Positions 1-6,714 of a stretch of 18,022 nt of DNA are shown here, piece after piece. Source of the DNA: Omnitrophica WOR_2 bacterium RIFCSPLOWO2_12_FULL_51_24 (GTDB lineage: Bacteria; Omnitrophota; Gorgyraeia; Pluralincolimonadales; Pluralincolimonadaceae); NCBI GenBank assembly GCA_001805885.1, contig MHHC01000048.1, positions 1-18,022 on the forward strand, given 5' to 3'. The translations under genes were made by a program, and so were the position numbers. Each line of letters opens with the position of its first letter. The stretch's first letter is position 1. The notes under the pieces are model-generated. The model had not been told where the DNA came from and did no database searches. It saw nothing but the letters and a program-made list of their open reading frames with translations.

Positions 1-1
1 C

Positions 2-1564
2 ACATTGTATACCGGTTATAATTCAGCCGGCATATTCAAGATAACATCGAAGGGCAGGGTCAAGAGAAGCGACGGGACCCTCCTTTCCGAAAAGCAGATC
101 ACGACGGTAGTGAAGCTGTTCAATACCTGTATGCAGACGACGAGGGCAGAGTTCTACGCCCCGTGGTTCTCGCTGTATGGCGATTTCAGCGACGGAGAGA
201 TAAGGAACGTGAACTGGCTCGATACCTGCCCGACGGATACCGATTATTTGGAAGCTGCTGCTCCTAAGAGGATGCACTGGGAAAAATCTTATACCAAAGT
301 CCCCGACTCCCTTAAATTAGGTTATTGGGACGACTTTGACGAGGACGTCGCCCATTCGGTTATTAATTTAAAGGGCGGCAAGATGACCACAATAAACGGC
401 ATCACTGGCTGGACAACCGTGAGAATTGGCCCTACAGATTATTCGTTTCCAAGTACTTTCAGTTATACTGACGGGACGTGGACGACAAGTTATGGAGAGA
501 TCGCCTACCAAGGCGCTAATACAAGCTATTGCCTTAATATATGGAATCCCGCGTATAGGGAAAAATATGCCGAATTAAACGGCAACTTTTATGCCCCGAG
601 CGCCGCTTTGGGTTACGATATCTTTGTAAGGACATACACGCAGGACAACGGCCAGCAACAAACGGGCAGCGCAACCTGGTGGCGTTCAGCGAGCAAGCGC
701 CTTACAAATCCGGGGCAGCAAACCGCTGCTTATACGCCGGCGTGGTGTGAAGCGCATCTTGAGATAAAACGGCCTACATGGCCTAGCGGCTCAGGGGCAA
801 CATATCTTACCCTGGTAAAGGACGGGGATGCTGACATTTGGGGTTCAGATCAAAATGAGATTTATGTTCCTTCAAAGCTTGCCGTTAATACCACCTACTC
901 TATGGATGCGGCTACAGGCCAGGCGCTTCCTTATATATTAGCTGGGATAGGACGGGGGACAAACTTAGTGAGCTATTGGACATATCAAACTGCCGCCAAC
1001 GGCGACGCTACATTTAATAATCAATCCCGCACCAGCTCAAGTTCGACTGAGACGGGCATTGTCCAATTGAATGGGAATAATATGTACGAACTTAGTTATC
1101 CTGCTCAGACTTCTGCCGTCTGCGAAAAAATTCTAGACAGAAACGCGCCATGGTATGGCTGTAACTCTGAAGGCGCTTCGGTCTTTGATAATATAAGGAT
1201 AATCTATCCCAAAGGTTATCTCGTCTCTGCTCCTTTTGTGGCAAAGTATTCCACGGATAGTTCTAACGTAAAATGGGGGACCGTCTCCTGGACGGCGGAT
1301 ACCCCAACCAATACATCCATAACGATGTATATAAGGTCAGCCGACACCTTGGCCGCGGCGGATAATTTCGCAACGACTTTCAGTAACGGCGCATCATTAT
1401 CCGCAAGTACGGGAAGACAGATCCAATATAAAGCGCTCTTGGCGACGACACTGGTAAGTAATGCGAACCTCTCGATATACTATCAGAACAGCAGCGCGAC
1501 CCCGGTCTTAAGGGACATTACGATAACGTATATGCTGCCATTTGAAACCCTTTATAAAAAATAG
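2..1564 (+). CDS. Large secreted or pilus-associated surface protein, 5'-truncated by the window edge
   Basis: The reading frame is open from the left edge (codons from base 2) to the TAG at 1562-1564. The TTG at base 5 is only the first possible start, so the true start lies outside. About 519 residues are visible. The first ~50 (GYNSAGIFKITSKGRV, then an EKQITTVVKLF helix/strand) look like the tail of a prepilin-like or PilX-type N-terminal region. The middle is rich in Thr, Ser, Asn, Tyr and Trp, as in extracellular beta-rich proteins, with scattered Cys. Residues ~406-510 form a separate beta domain with the pattern W-T-ADTP-T-I, GRQIQYKA, ATPVLRDITITY, which I recognise as a recurrent C-terminal module of bacterial exported proteins without a firm family name. 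The next gene starts 9 bases on and the pilus-like operon follows, so a role at the cell surface or pilus is plausible. The function is unproven. Confidence 0.6.
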   Translation, partial: TLYTGYNSAGIFKITSKGRVKRSDGTLLSEKQITTVVKLFNTCMQTTRAEFYAPWFSLYGDFSDGEIRNVNWLDTCPTDTDYLEAAAPKRMHWEKSYTKVPDSLKLGYWDDFDEDVAHSVINLKGGKMTTINGITGWTTVRIGPTDYSFPSTFSYTDGTWTTSYGEIAYQGANTSYCLNIWNPAYREKYAELNGNFYAPSAALGYDIFVRTYTQDNGQQQTGSATWWRSASKRLTNPGQQTAAYTPAWCEAHLEIKRPTWPSGSGATYLTLVKDGDADIWGSDQNEIYVPSKLAVNTTYSMDAATGQALPYILAGIGRGTNLVSYWTYQTAANGDATFNNQSRTSSSSTETGIVQLNGNNMYELSYPAQTSAVCEKILDRNAPWYGCNSEGASVFDNIRIIYPKGYLVSAPFVAKYSTDSSNVKWGTVSWTADTPTNTSITMYIRSADTLAAADNFATTFSNGASLSASTGRQIQYKALLATTLVSNANLSIYYQNSSATPVLRDITITYMLPFETLYKK

Positions 1565-1573
1565 GACATTAAG

Positions 1574-2470
1574 ATGCCGGTAAAAAAATTTATCCTCCTT
1601 TCTTTAGTCTCGTATAGTTTAATTTTGGGCGGACAGGTCATTGCTAAAGAACAGGGAAAACGTCCGATTATAGTTCCCGGGAATTTTAAGACCGTTGAGG
1701 AGGCGGTAAAAAGCGCAAGAGCCGGCGATGTGATTTTTATAAGAGAAGGGATTTATGAAGAGAAAAACGGCTTGAGGCTAAAGGATAAACTGGAGCTTAT
1801 AGGCGAGGGCCCGGATAAGACCAAGATAAAAGTCGGTCGACAGGGGATAGTAGCGGCAACCGATCAGGGCGATTTAAGTAATATAATTATAAAGAACCTG
1901 TCTTTGGAATTGGAAAGCGAATCCGTGCGCCTGTTCGGCGTCAACGGCTTTTTATTACAAAATTGCGTAGTGACATCAAATGGCATCCTTCCGTGCATAG
2001 AGGTTAATTCTAGCAAGAATGTACAGATCCTGAATTGCACGATAGCCAATAGCTGGACCGGCCTTTCCATCACATATGGGCCTGTCGAATTAACGATAAG
2101 GAATTCCATATTTTATAATAATGAGACAGGGATTCGAGTTTCGGATTCCCCGATGTCCGGCGATACGAGGGGAATATCTCCCGAACTGCTTGAGGCGGAG
2201 CGAAAGAAGCCGCGGGATGACATTAAAATAAGTTTATTCTATAACGATTTTTGGAATACGAGAGATTGCTATAATTGCGATAAAGGAGAGTTTGACATCT
2301 CCAAAGACCCGGAATTTATAGACCCGAAAAAACCGGATTTCCGCCTTGATCCCGGCTCACCGTGCATTAATGCGGGAGATCCCAGCCCAAGATATAAGGC
2401 TTCAGACGGCTCAAGAAAAAACATGGGAGCTTTTCCGTTTAACGATAAGAACAAAAATAAGATTTATTGA
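1574..2470 (+). CDS. Exported right-handed parallel beta-helix protein
   Basis: The 298-residue product has a clear signal peptide: a KK n-region, a hydrophobic stretch at ~6-23 and likely cleavage after VIA (residue 24). It then shows the opening typical of pectate-lyase-like beta-helix proteins: VPGNFKTVEEAVKSARAGD (34-52), with GDVIFIREGIYEE giving the first strand. Short repeated strands follow at ~100-190 (NIIIKNLSLE, VNGFLLQNCVV, KNVQILNCTIAN, ELTIRNSIFYNN), each turn ending in an Asn-rich corner. The C-terminal cap has the familiar DPEFIDP..DFRLDPGSPCINAGDP pattern, then DGSRKNMGAF. No catalytic residues of a defined lyase can be named, so this is more likely a structural or glycan-binding surface protein. 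An AGGA overlapping the upstream stop, 7 bases before the ATG, supports this start and co-translation with the upstream gene. Confidence 0.8.
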   Translation: MPVKKFILLSLVSYSLILGGQVIAKEQGKRPIIVPGNFKTVEEAVKSARAGDVIFIREGIYEEKNGLRLKDKLELIGEGPDKTKIKVGRQGIVAATDQGDLSNIIIKNLSLELESESVRLFGVNGFLLQNCVVTSNGILPCIEVNSSKNVQILNCTIANSWTGLSITYGPVELTIRNSIFYNNETGIRVSDSPMSGDTRGISPELLEAERKKPRDDIKISLFYNDFWNTRDCYNCDKGEFDISKDPEFIDPKKPDFRLDPGSPCINAGDPSPRYKASDGSRKNMGAFPFNDKNKNKIY

Positions 2471-2495
2471 CAACATTTGTTTTATTTAATAGAAT
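2467..2495 (+). promoter_or_regulatory. Sigma70-type promoter in front of the PilM-PilN gene, nearly leaderless
   Basis: A perfect -35 (TTGACA, 2467-2472) overlaps the TGA stop of the beta-helix gene. It is followed by exactly 17 bases and TAGAAT (2490-2495), a 5/6 match to TATAAT. The expected start of transcription is about 2501-2503, only ~5 bases before the ATG at 2508. No Shine-Dalgarno sequence lies before that ATG. This is the only intergenic promoter I can support in the window, and it marks the start of the pilM operon. It is a sequence match only and has not been tested. Confidence 0.6.
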
Positions 2496-2507
2496 ATACA
2501 CAACCAT

Positions 2508-4142
2508 ATGGGAAAACGTGCTCTAGGTATCGATATAGGCGCGGGCTCGGTAAAGCTCGTCGAGTTGGAAAAAAGCTTCGAGGGTGTTCAACTCGTGCGG
2601 GCAAAAATTTTTGATTTAACCCACCATGCCGACCAGGAAAAAAGAGACACCCTGATAAAGGAAGGCCTGGAGGGGTTGTTAAGAGCGGAAAAGATAAAAG
2701 GCGGCAAAGTCTCGGTCTCCCTCTCAGGCCAGTCGGTCTTCATCCGTTTCCTCAAACTCCCCAAGATACAGCAAGGCAAGATAGACAAGATCATAAAATA
2801 CGAAGCCCAGCAGCAGATCCCTTTTCCCCTCGATAAGATAAGCTGGGACCATCAGATATTCCATACGGGCGCGGGCCCTGAAGAAGACGTCCTTTTTGTC
2901 GCCGCGAAGAAAGAGATCGTCGAAGCCGTTCTCTCGTACCTTGCGAGGACTAACCTGGATGTCGAATTCGTCGATGTAAGCCCGTTATCCCTGCTGAACG
3001 CGATAACTTACAATGAACCATTGACGAAGGGCTTGATCCTCGATATAGGAGCGAAAGCGACTAATCTTATTGTCGTCGGGGATAAGGGATTCTGGGTCCG
3101 CTCGATACTTATCGCCGGCGATGAGATGACTCACGCTATCGCCTCAAAACTCAAGATGCCTTTTGATAAGGCGGAAGAGCTTAAGCGTAAAGAAGGTATG
3201 GTAGTCGCATCAGAGGGCCTCGTACCCGCTGCCACCGCCCCGGACGGCAAGGACCTTATCAATGCGCTGAATCCGGTCGTCTCGGACCTCGTATTATCAG
3301 TCATCCAGTCGCTGGAATTTTACAAGACCAAGCATGCGCGAGATATCGCATTCAACGAAGTCATATTATCGGGAGGCGGTTCAAAACTCAAAGGGATAGA
3401 AGATTTCCTTACCAAGGGGTTGGGCATGCAGGTAAGGCGCGCCAACCTCGGCCAAAAGATAAAATGTCCGTCGAACCTGAGGGTCGATATAGATTTCCAG
3501 ACCCGGTTCGGCGCTTCGATCGGGCTGGCCTTGCGCCTGCTTCAGCGGTGCCCTACCAATATAGACCTGCTGCCGCTTGAAAGAAAGCAAGAGAGGGATT
3601 TCAGGAAGGAGAAATTCTGGGTCATCTCTGCCGGCCTTCTCATCGCGGTGATACCGTTAACGATAGCGTTAAATATCTGGTTCCAGTCATCGACCTTGAA
3701 AAAAGAGCTGAAATTCATGGACTCGCTCTTATTACAGTATGAGGATGTCAATAAGAATATCGCCTCGCTTAAAGAAAAGGTAAAAAATAGCGGGGCGAGG
3801 CTCAAACCCTTCGAGGATCTGGCCATCAAGAAGAGTATATCGATCGAGGCCATACTGGAGGTCAGAAAACTTCTGCCCGATCAGACGTGGCTGACATCCA
3901 TTTCCAAGGACAAAGATGCCATCTCGCTGGAGGGGAGGACGCTCTCGAATCTCCTGGCTATAAACGAGTTCAAGAACAAGCTAGCTTCCTCTCAGCTATT
4001 CGATTCGGTCGAGATAATATACGCGAGCCTGCCCCGCGAAACGGAAGAAGGCGCGGGACAATACCGGGATTTTTCGATAAAGTTCAAACTCAAGGGGTTT
4101 GGCGGGACAGCCCAGAAGAGCGAAGCGAAAGGCGAGAAATAA
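2508..4142 (+). CDS. PilM-PilN fusion: type IV pilus alignment protein with actin-like and periplasmic domains
   Basis: The 544 residues join two proteins that are usually separate. Residues 1-~347 are an actin-like PilM ATPase: phosphate-1 loop GIDIGAGSVKLVEL (7-20), phosphate-2 loop LILDIGAKATNLIVV (176-190) and adenosine motif VILSGGGSKLKGI (285-297). Residues ~348-544 are PilN: the NIDLLP motif (351-356), one membrane helix (~370-391), a coiled coil (~395-430) and a ferredoxin-like periplasmic domain with RKLLPDQTWLTSIS (453-466), SLEGRTLS and the closing FSIKFKL strand. In characterised systems PilM binds the N-terminal INLLP-type peptide of PilN; here that peptide is covalently attached. 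The overall topology (cytoplasmic actin-like domain, membrane helix, periplasmic domain) resembles GspL of type II secretion. The product would form the cytoplasmic ring of the pilus or secretion machine. There is no Shine-Dalgarno sequence; see the promoter at 2467. Confidence 0.9.
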   Translation: MGKRALGIDIGAGSVKLVELEKSFEGVQLVRAKIFDLTHHADQEKRDTLIKEGLEGLLRAEKIKGGKVSVSLSGQSVFIRFLKLPKIQQGKIDKIIKYEAQQQIPFPLDKISWDHQIFHTGAGPEEDVLFVAAKKEIVEAVLSYLARTNLDVEFVDVSPLSLLNAITYNEPLTKGLILDIGAKATNLIVVGDKGFWVRSILIAGDEMTHAIASKLKMPFDKAEELKRKEGMVVASEGLVPAATAPDGKDLINALNPVVSDLVLSVIQSLEFYKTKHARDIAFNEVILSGGGSKLKGIEDFLTKGLGMQVRRANLGQKIKCPSNLRVDIDFQTRFGASIGLALRLLQRCPTNIDLLPLERKQERDFRKEKFWVISAGLLIAVIPLTIALNIWFQSSTLKKELKFMDSLLLQYEDVNKNIASLKEKVKNSGARLKPFEDLAIKKSISIEAILEVRKLLPDQTWLTSISKDKDAISLEGRTLSNLLAINEFKNKLASSQLFDSVEIIYASLPRETEEGAGQYRDFSIKFKLKGFGGTAQKSEAKGEK

Positions 4143-4145
4143 GGG

Positions 4146-4910
4146 ATGCCAAAAAACACAGGCGATTCATTGATGACTAAGATTGTATTGGGCGTCATCA
4201 TACTCGTTTCGTTTCTTTTTTTAGGAATAGTCGTGTATCAGAAGACTATGTTCGGAAGCGCTGTCGGAGGGAAACAGGAAGAGCTTAAAGCTTACAAGGA
4301 TAAAGGTCTCGGGAACTTAAACAGCGAAAAAAATCGCCTCGAAAAACAACTTAATTCTTTACAGGAAGCTACCAAGGATATGACCGTCATGCTTTTCTCA
4401 AAACCTGGTTCCAAGATGTCGATGGAGGTCGGGGACCCTCTTAAGCTGAAGGAAGAGTTATACAAGGTCCAGAATAAGATAAAAGAGGCCGGCGCCGCCA
4501 TAAATTTCCAATTCCCGTTTTGGTTGGGTTTCGACAAATACGAGCATGATATCCCGTCCGCGGCGGATCTTCCATACAGGGTAAAGCAGCTCGATATAAT
4601 AAAGGAGATCGGGAATCTGGCGTTGGCTTCGAAAGTTCCGGAGATCTCGGGTATAGAGTTCCTTGAGATAAAAAAGGTATTTGCGGAGGATAACAAAGAG
4701 ATCCTCTATATGGAGTTTCCGGTCAAGGTGATCCTAAAGTGCAGGAATGAGAATCTGATTAATTTACTGTATAAGTTTAGCGCGGCGGATATACCTTTCA
4801 GGATCGATTCTTTTAAGATAAAGGTCTCCGCAGAGGAAGGGGAGGCTGCAGGCAGACTGACAGCGGAGTTGGTCATAGTCGCCGCCATACTCCCCGCGGA
4901 AAAGACATGA
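4146..4910 (+). CDS. PilO-like inner-membrane alignment protein
   Basis: The 254-residue bitopic protein has a short cytoplasmic N-terminus and one membrane helix (~13-31). A charged, coiled-coil region follows (~41-75 and ~97-118), then an alpha/beta C-terminal domain (~140-250) with VKQLDIIKEIGNLAL, a YMEFPVKVILKC strand and ENLINLLYKFSAADIPFRIDS. That closing pattern is typical of PilO, which pairs with PilN in the periplasm to link the inner-membrane ring to the secretin. The gene starts 3 bases after the PilM-PilN stop. A second ATG at 4173 (residue 10) is possible but also lacks a strong ribosome-binding site. In the Akkermansia Amuc_1098-1102 cluster (PVC superphylum), a comparable helix-plus-coiled-coil protein, Amuc_1100, sits beside a PilM-like protein and a secretin. 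The relationship is by architecture, since sequence similarity of PilO proteins is low. Confidence 0.7.
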   Translation: MPKNTGDSLMTKIVLGVIILVSFLFLGIVVYQKTMFGSAVGGKQEELKAYKDKGLGNLNSEKNRLEKQLNSLQEATKDMTVMLFSKPGSKMSMEVGDPLKLKEELYKVQNKIKEAGAAINFQFPFWLGFDKYEHDIPSAADLPYRVKQLDIIKEIGNLALASKVPEISGIEFLEIKKVFAEDNKEILYMEFPVKVILKCRNENLINLLYKFSAADIPFRIDSFKIKVSAEEGEAAGRLTAELVIVAAILPAEKT

Positions 4911-5593
4911 AAGAAACATCGAAGGTAATAGCTATAGTCGCGTTCGTCCTGTGGCTTTTGGTGATGTGGAAATCCTCTTCTGTATTTCAGTCGAAAGAAG
5001 TCCCGGTCCAGTTCGGTGAAGGCCAAGAGGAGACAGTGGCCGGCAAAGAAGGGGCTGATGTCGCGCCGGACTCCTTATCATATGCAGAGAGATTACTTAA
5101 ATCTCCTTTTGCTTTTTCGAGATATCAGCCGCTGATAAATAAGAACATATTTGTAAAACCCGAGATCCAGCCGGAACTTTTTACGCCTGAAAAGCTGACA
5201 GTGATATCCGTATCGGCTGTCCCGCTGCCTTTTATGTACAACGGTTTTATCGAAAAGTCCGACGGTACAAGGATAGGACAGGTCAACTGGTCCGGCAAGA
5301 CCTATTTCATAAAGAAGGGAGACAAGTTTAAAGATTACAAGGTGTTAGAGATAAATAGCAAGATTATCAAGATAGAAAACAAAGACGGACAGATTGTCCT
5401 CGAATACAAGAAGCCCGCGAAGAGCAAAGAACTGGTAGCCAAGCTTCATAACTCGATGGATAACAAGGAGTTTGAAGTCAAGAAGAATGACGAGGTCGGC
5501 GGATACAAAATACTTGACATAAAAGCAGATTCTGTGGTATTATACGGCCAAGAGAAAGAGTGGGTTATAAACAAGGGGAGAGAATATAAATGA
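4907..5593 (+). CDS. PilP/GspC-like periplasmic linker with two tandem C-terminal modules
   Basis: The 228-residue product has one N-terminal membrane helix (~7-24), a low-complexity acidic linker (~30-65) and the segment YQPLINKNIFVKPE (73-86), which is like the secretin-binding linkers of PilP and GspC. A beta domain starts at ~100 with LPFMYNGFIEKSDGTRIGQV, matching the homology-region pattern of GspC/PilP (L..G.I....G..A.I). Its second half, YFIKKGDKFKDYKVLEIN (133-150), is echoed by FEVKKNDEVGGYKILDIK (189-206), so the gate-like strand pair is duplicated. The predicted role is to bridge the PilN/PilO layer and the secretin N0 domain. It overlaps the upstream gene by four bases (ATGA at 4907). 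A strong promoter-like sequence lies inside its 3' end at 5514-5543. Confidence 0.7.
   Translation: MKETSKVIAIVAFVLWLLVMWKSSSVFQSKEVPVQFGEGQEETVAGKEGADVAPDSLSYAERLLKSPFAFSRYQPLINKNIFVKPEIQPELFTPEKLTVISVSAVPLPFMYNGFIEKSDGTRIGQVNWSGKTYFIKKGDKFKDYKVLEINSKIIKIENKDGQIVLEYKKPAKSKELVAKLHNSMDNKEFEVKKNDEVGGYKILDIKADSVVLYGQEKEWVINKGREYK
5514..5543 (+). promoter_or_regulatory. Internal promoter candidate ahead of the split-secretin genes
   Basis: A perfect TTGACA (5514-5519) is followed by 18 bases and TATTAT (5538-5543), a 5/6 match to TATAAT. A TGn extended -10 element (TGG, 5535-5537) lies directly in front. Transcription would start near 5550, leaving ~40 bases of leader before the ATG at 5590. That leader contains a good Shine-Dalgarno (AAGGGGAG, about 5573-5580). 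It sits within the PilP-like coding sequence, so part of the match could be chance from codons for LDIKADSVVL. The coincidence of all three elements makes it a strong candidate. Confidence 0.5.
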
Positions 5594-6714
5594 GTATAAC
5601 CAATGAGGTTAAAAGAACAACGGGTTTGTTCTTTTTTTGCATCTTGTTGGCTTTCAATTCGTTCTTTATTATCTCATTATGTGATGATTTTTGCACCAAA
5701 GCCTACGCAATAAACAACGCAGCCATACCCGGCGACTCGGTCGAGGCAAGGATAATTGCCGAAGAACTCATGAAAGAGAAGAAGACCGAAAGAAAATCCA
5801 TCGTCAAAGACCTCTTCAACCAAGCCAAAAGCGAATACGAAGCTAAAAACTACGAGACAGCTCAGCAACTTTTTGAGAGACTAGCCCAACTTGACCCCAA
5901 AAATAAAAAAGAGGCTATTCATTATATCGCATTATGCAAAGAGGGGATGGCAAAAACCGTCCCGGAGACGATAACAGGTTCTTTGATCAAGCGCGGTAAA
6001 GGGAATTACGCTAATAAGCAGTATTCCGCAGCGGTAGCCGACTTCGAAAGCGCGCTAGCTTCCAATCCTAACGACTCCGAAGCGCAAGCCTGGTTAGCCA
6101 AAGCGAGACAGGCCGAGGGATTGTATAGCAGGGAAAAGACCACTAAAGAAGAACGCAAGCAAATATTAGCGGACAGGCGCGTAACCAACGAAGAGAAAGA
6201 AACGTCCGAGCAGGCGGCCCTATTGAGCGTGGATAAGAGCTGGCTCCCGCCGCAGAAGACCAGCAGGGAAGAGCTGCAGGTCGAAGAGGTTATCCCCGAA
6301 TCGGAAAGGATTGAGATGGAAGCAAGGAAGAAGCTCGAGGATAAGATGTCGAGCGTCATAGTCCCGGCTATCTCAGTCACTGACGCCGATATCCAAGACC
6401 TTATCCGCCAATTGATGGAGATGACCGGCGTCACGATAGTCCTTGATGAGAAAGCTTTGGCCGAGCTTACCAAAGAACAACCATTGAAGATCACGCTTAG
6501 CACAGCTACTCCTATCCCTCTGCTTGATGTCCTGAATATCGCATTCAAGACTACGCAACTCGGTTACAAGGTCGAATCGAATTACGTTTGGATTTCAAAC
6601 AAAAAGAATATAACAGAGCTGGTGACGAGGACTTACAAGCTCAAATACGGCGAACGCAAGACGCATGAAGTCAAGTTAAAGGAATTTGAATCCAAATCGG
6701 CGGAAGAAAAGTAA
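5590..6714 (+). CDS. Exported TPR protein carrying a detached secretin N0 (STN) domain
   Basis: The 374-residue product has a long signal peptide (basic n-region to residue 9, hydrophobic 12-30, likely cleavage after AYA at ~40). It has two TPR-like repeats (~73-106, LFNQAKSEYEAKNYETAQQL; ~133-166, with AVADFESALASNP), then a charged linker (~180-250). An STN/secretin N0 domain follows at ~255-337: VPAISVTDADIQDLIRQLM, TGVTIVLDEKAL, PLLDVLNIAFKTTQLGYKVE, YVWIS. The last ~30 residues, TRTYKLKYGERKTHEVKLKEFE, look like the start of the next secretin N domain, and then the protein stops. The N0 domain normally sits in the same chain as the secretin core and docks the PilP/GspC protein. Here the core is encoded by the next two genes. 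TPRs may do the work of a pilotin or PilF-like assembly factor. The start overlaps the upstream stop (ATGA); the 3' end shares one base with the next ATG (TAATG). Confidence 0.8.
   Translation: MSITNEVKRTTGLFFFCILLAFNSFFIISLCDDFCTKAYAINNAAIPGDSVEARIIAEELMKEKKTERKSIVKDLFNQAKSEYEAKNYETAQQLFERLAQLDPKNKKEAIHYIALCKEGMAKTVPETITGSLIKRGKGNYANKQYSAAVADFESALASNPNDSEAQAWLAKARQAEGLYSREKTTKEERKQILADRRVTNEEKETSEQAALLSVDKSWLPPQKTSREELQVEEVIPESERIEMEARKKLEDKMSSVIVPAISVTDADIQDLIRQLMEMTGVTIVLDEKALAELTKEQPLKITLSTATPIPLLDVLNIAFKTTQLGYKVESNYVWISNKKNITELVTRTYKLKYGERKTHEVKLKEFESKSAEEK

Noticed and set aside
2292..2320. TTGACA within the beta-helix gene
   Set aside because: The hexamer at 17 bases is TTTATA (3/6) and a better hexamer needs a 19-base spacer; too weak to call.
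2472..2481. AACA-TT-TGTT palindrome in the spacer of the 2467 promoter as an operator
   Set aside because: Four-base arms are too short to separate from chance in an AT-rich spacer.
3887..4180. 97-codon open frame on the plus strand
   Set aside because: It runs across the PilN domain and the junction with the PilO-like gene in another frame, with no recognisable motif.
5677..5710. Lipoprotein signal in the TPR/N0 protein (Cys31 after IISL)
   Set aside because: Leu at the -1 position does not fit a lipobox, and an AYA cleavage site follows.
6006..6548. 180-codon open frame on the minus strand
   Set aside because: It lies opposite the TPR/N0 gene, whose domains are recognisable. The minus-strand product is a Ser/Leu-rich shadow with no family pattern.
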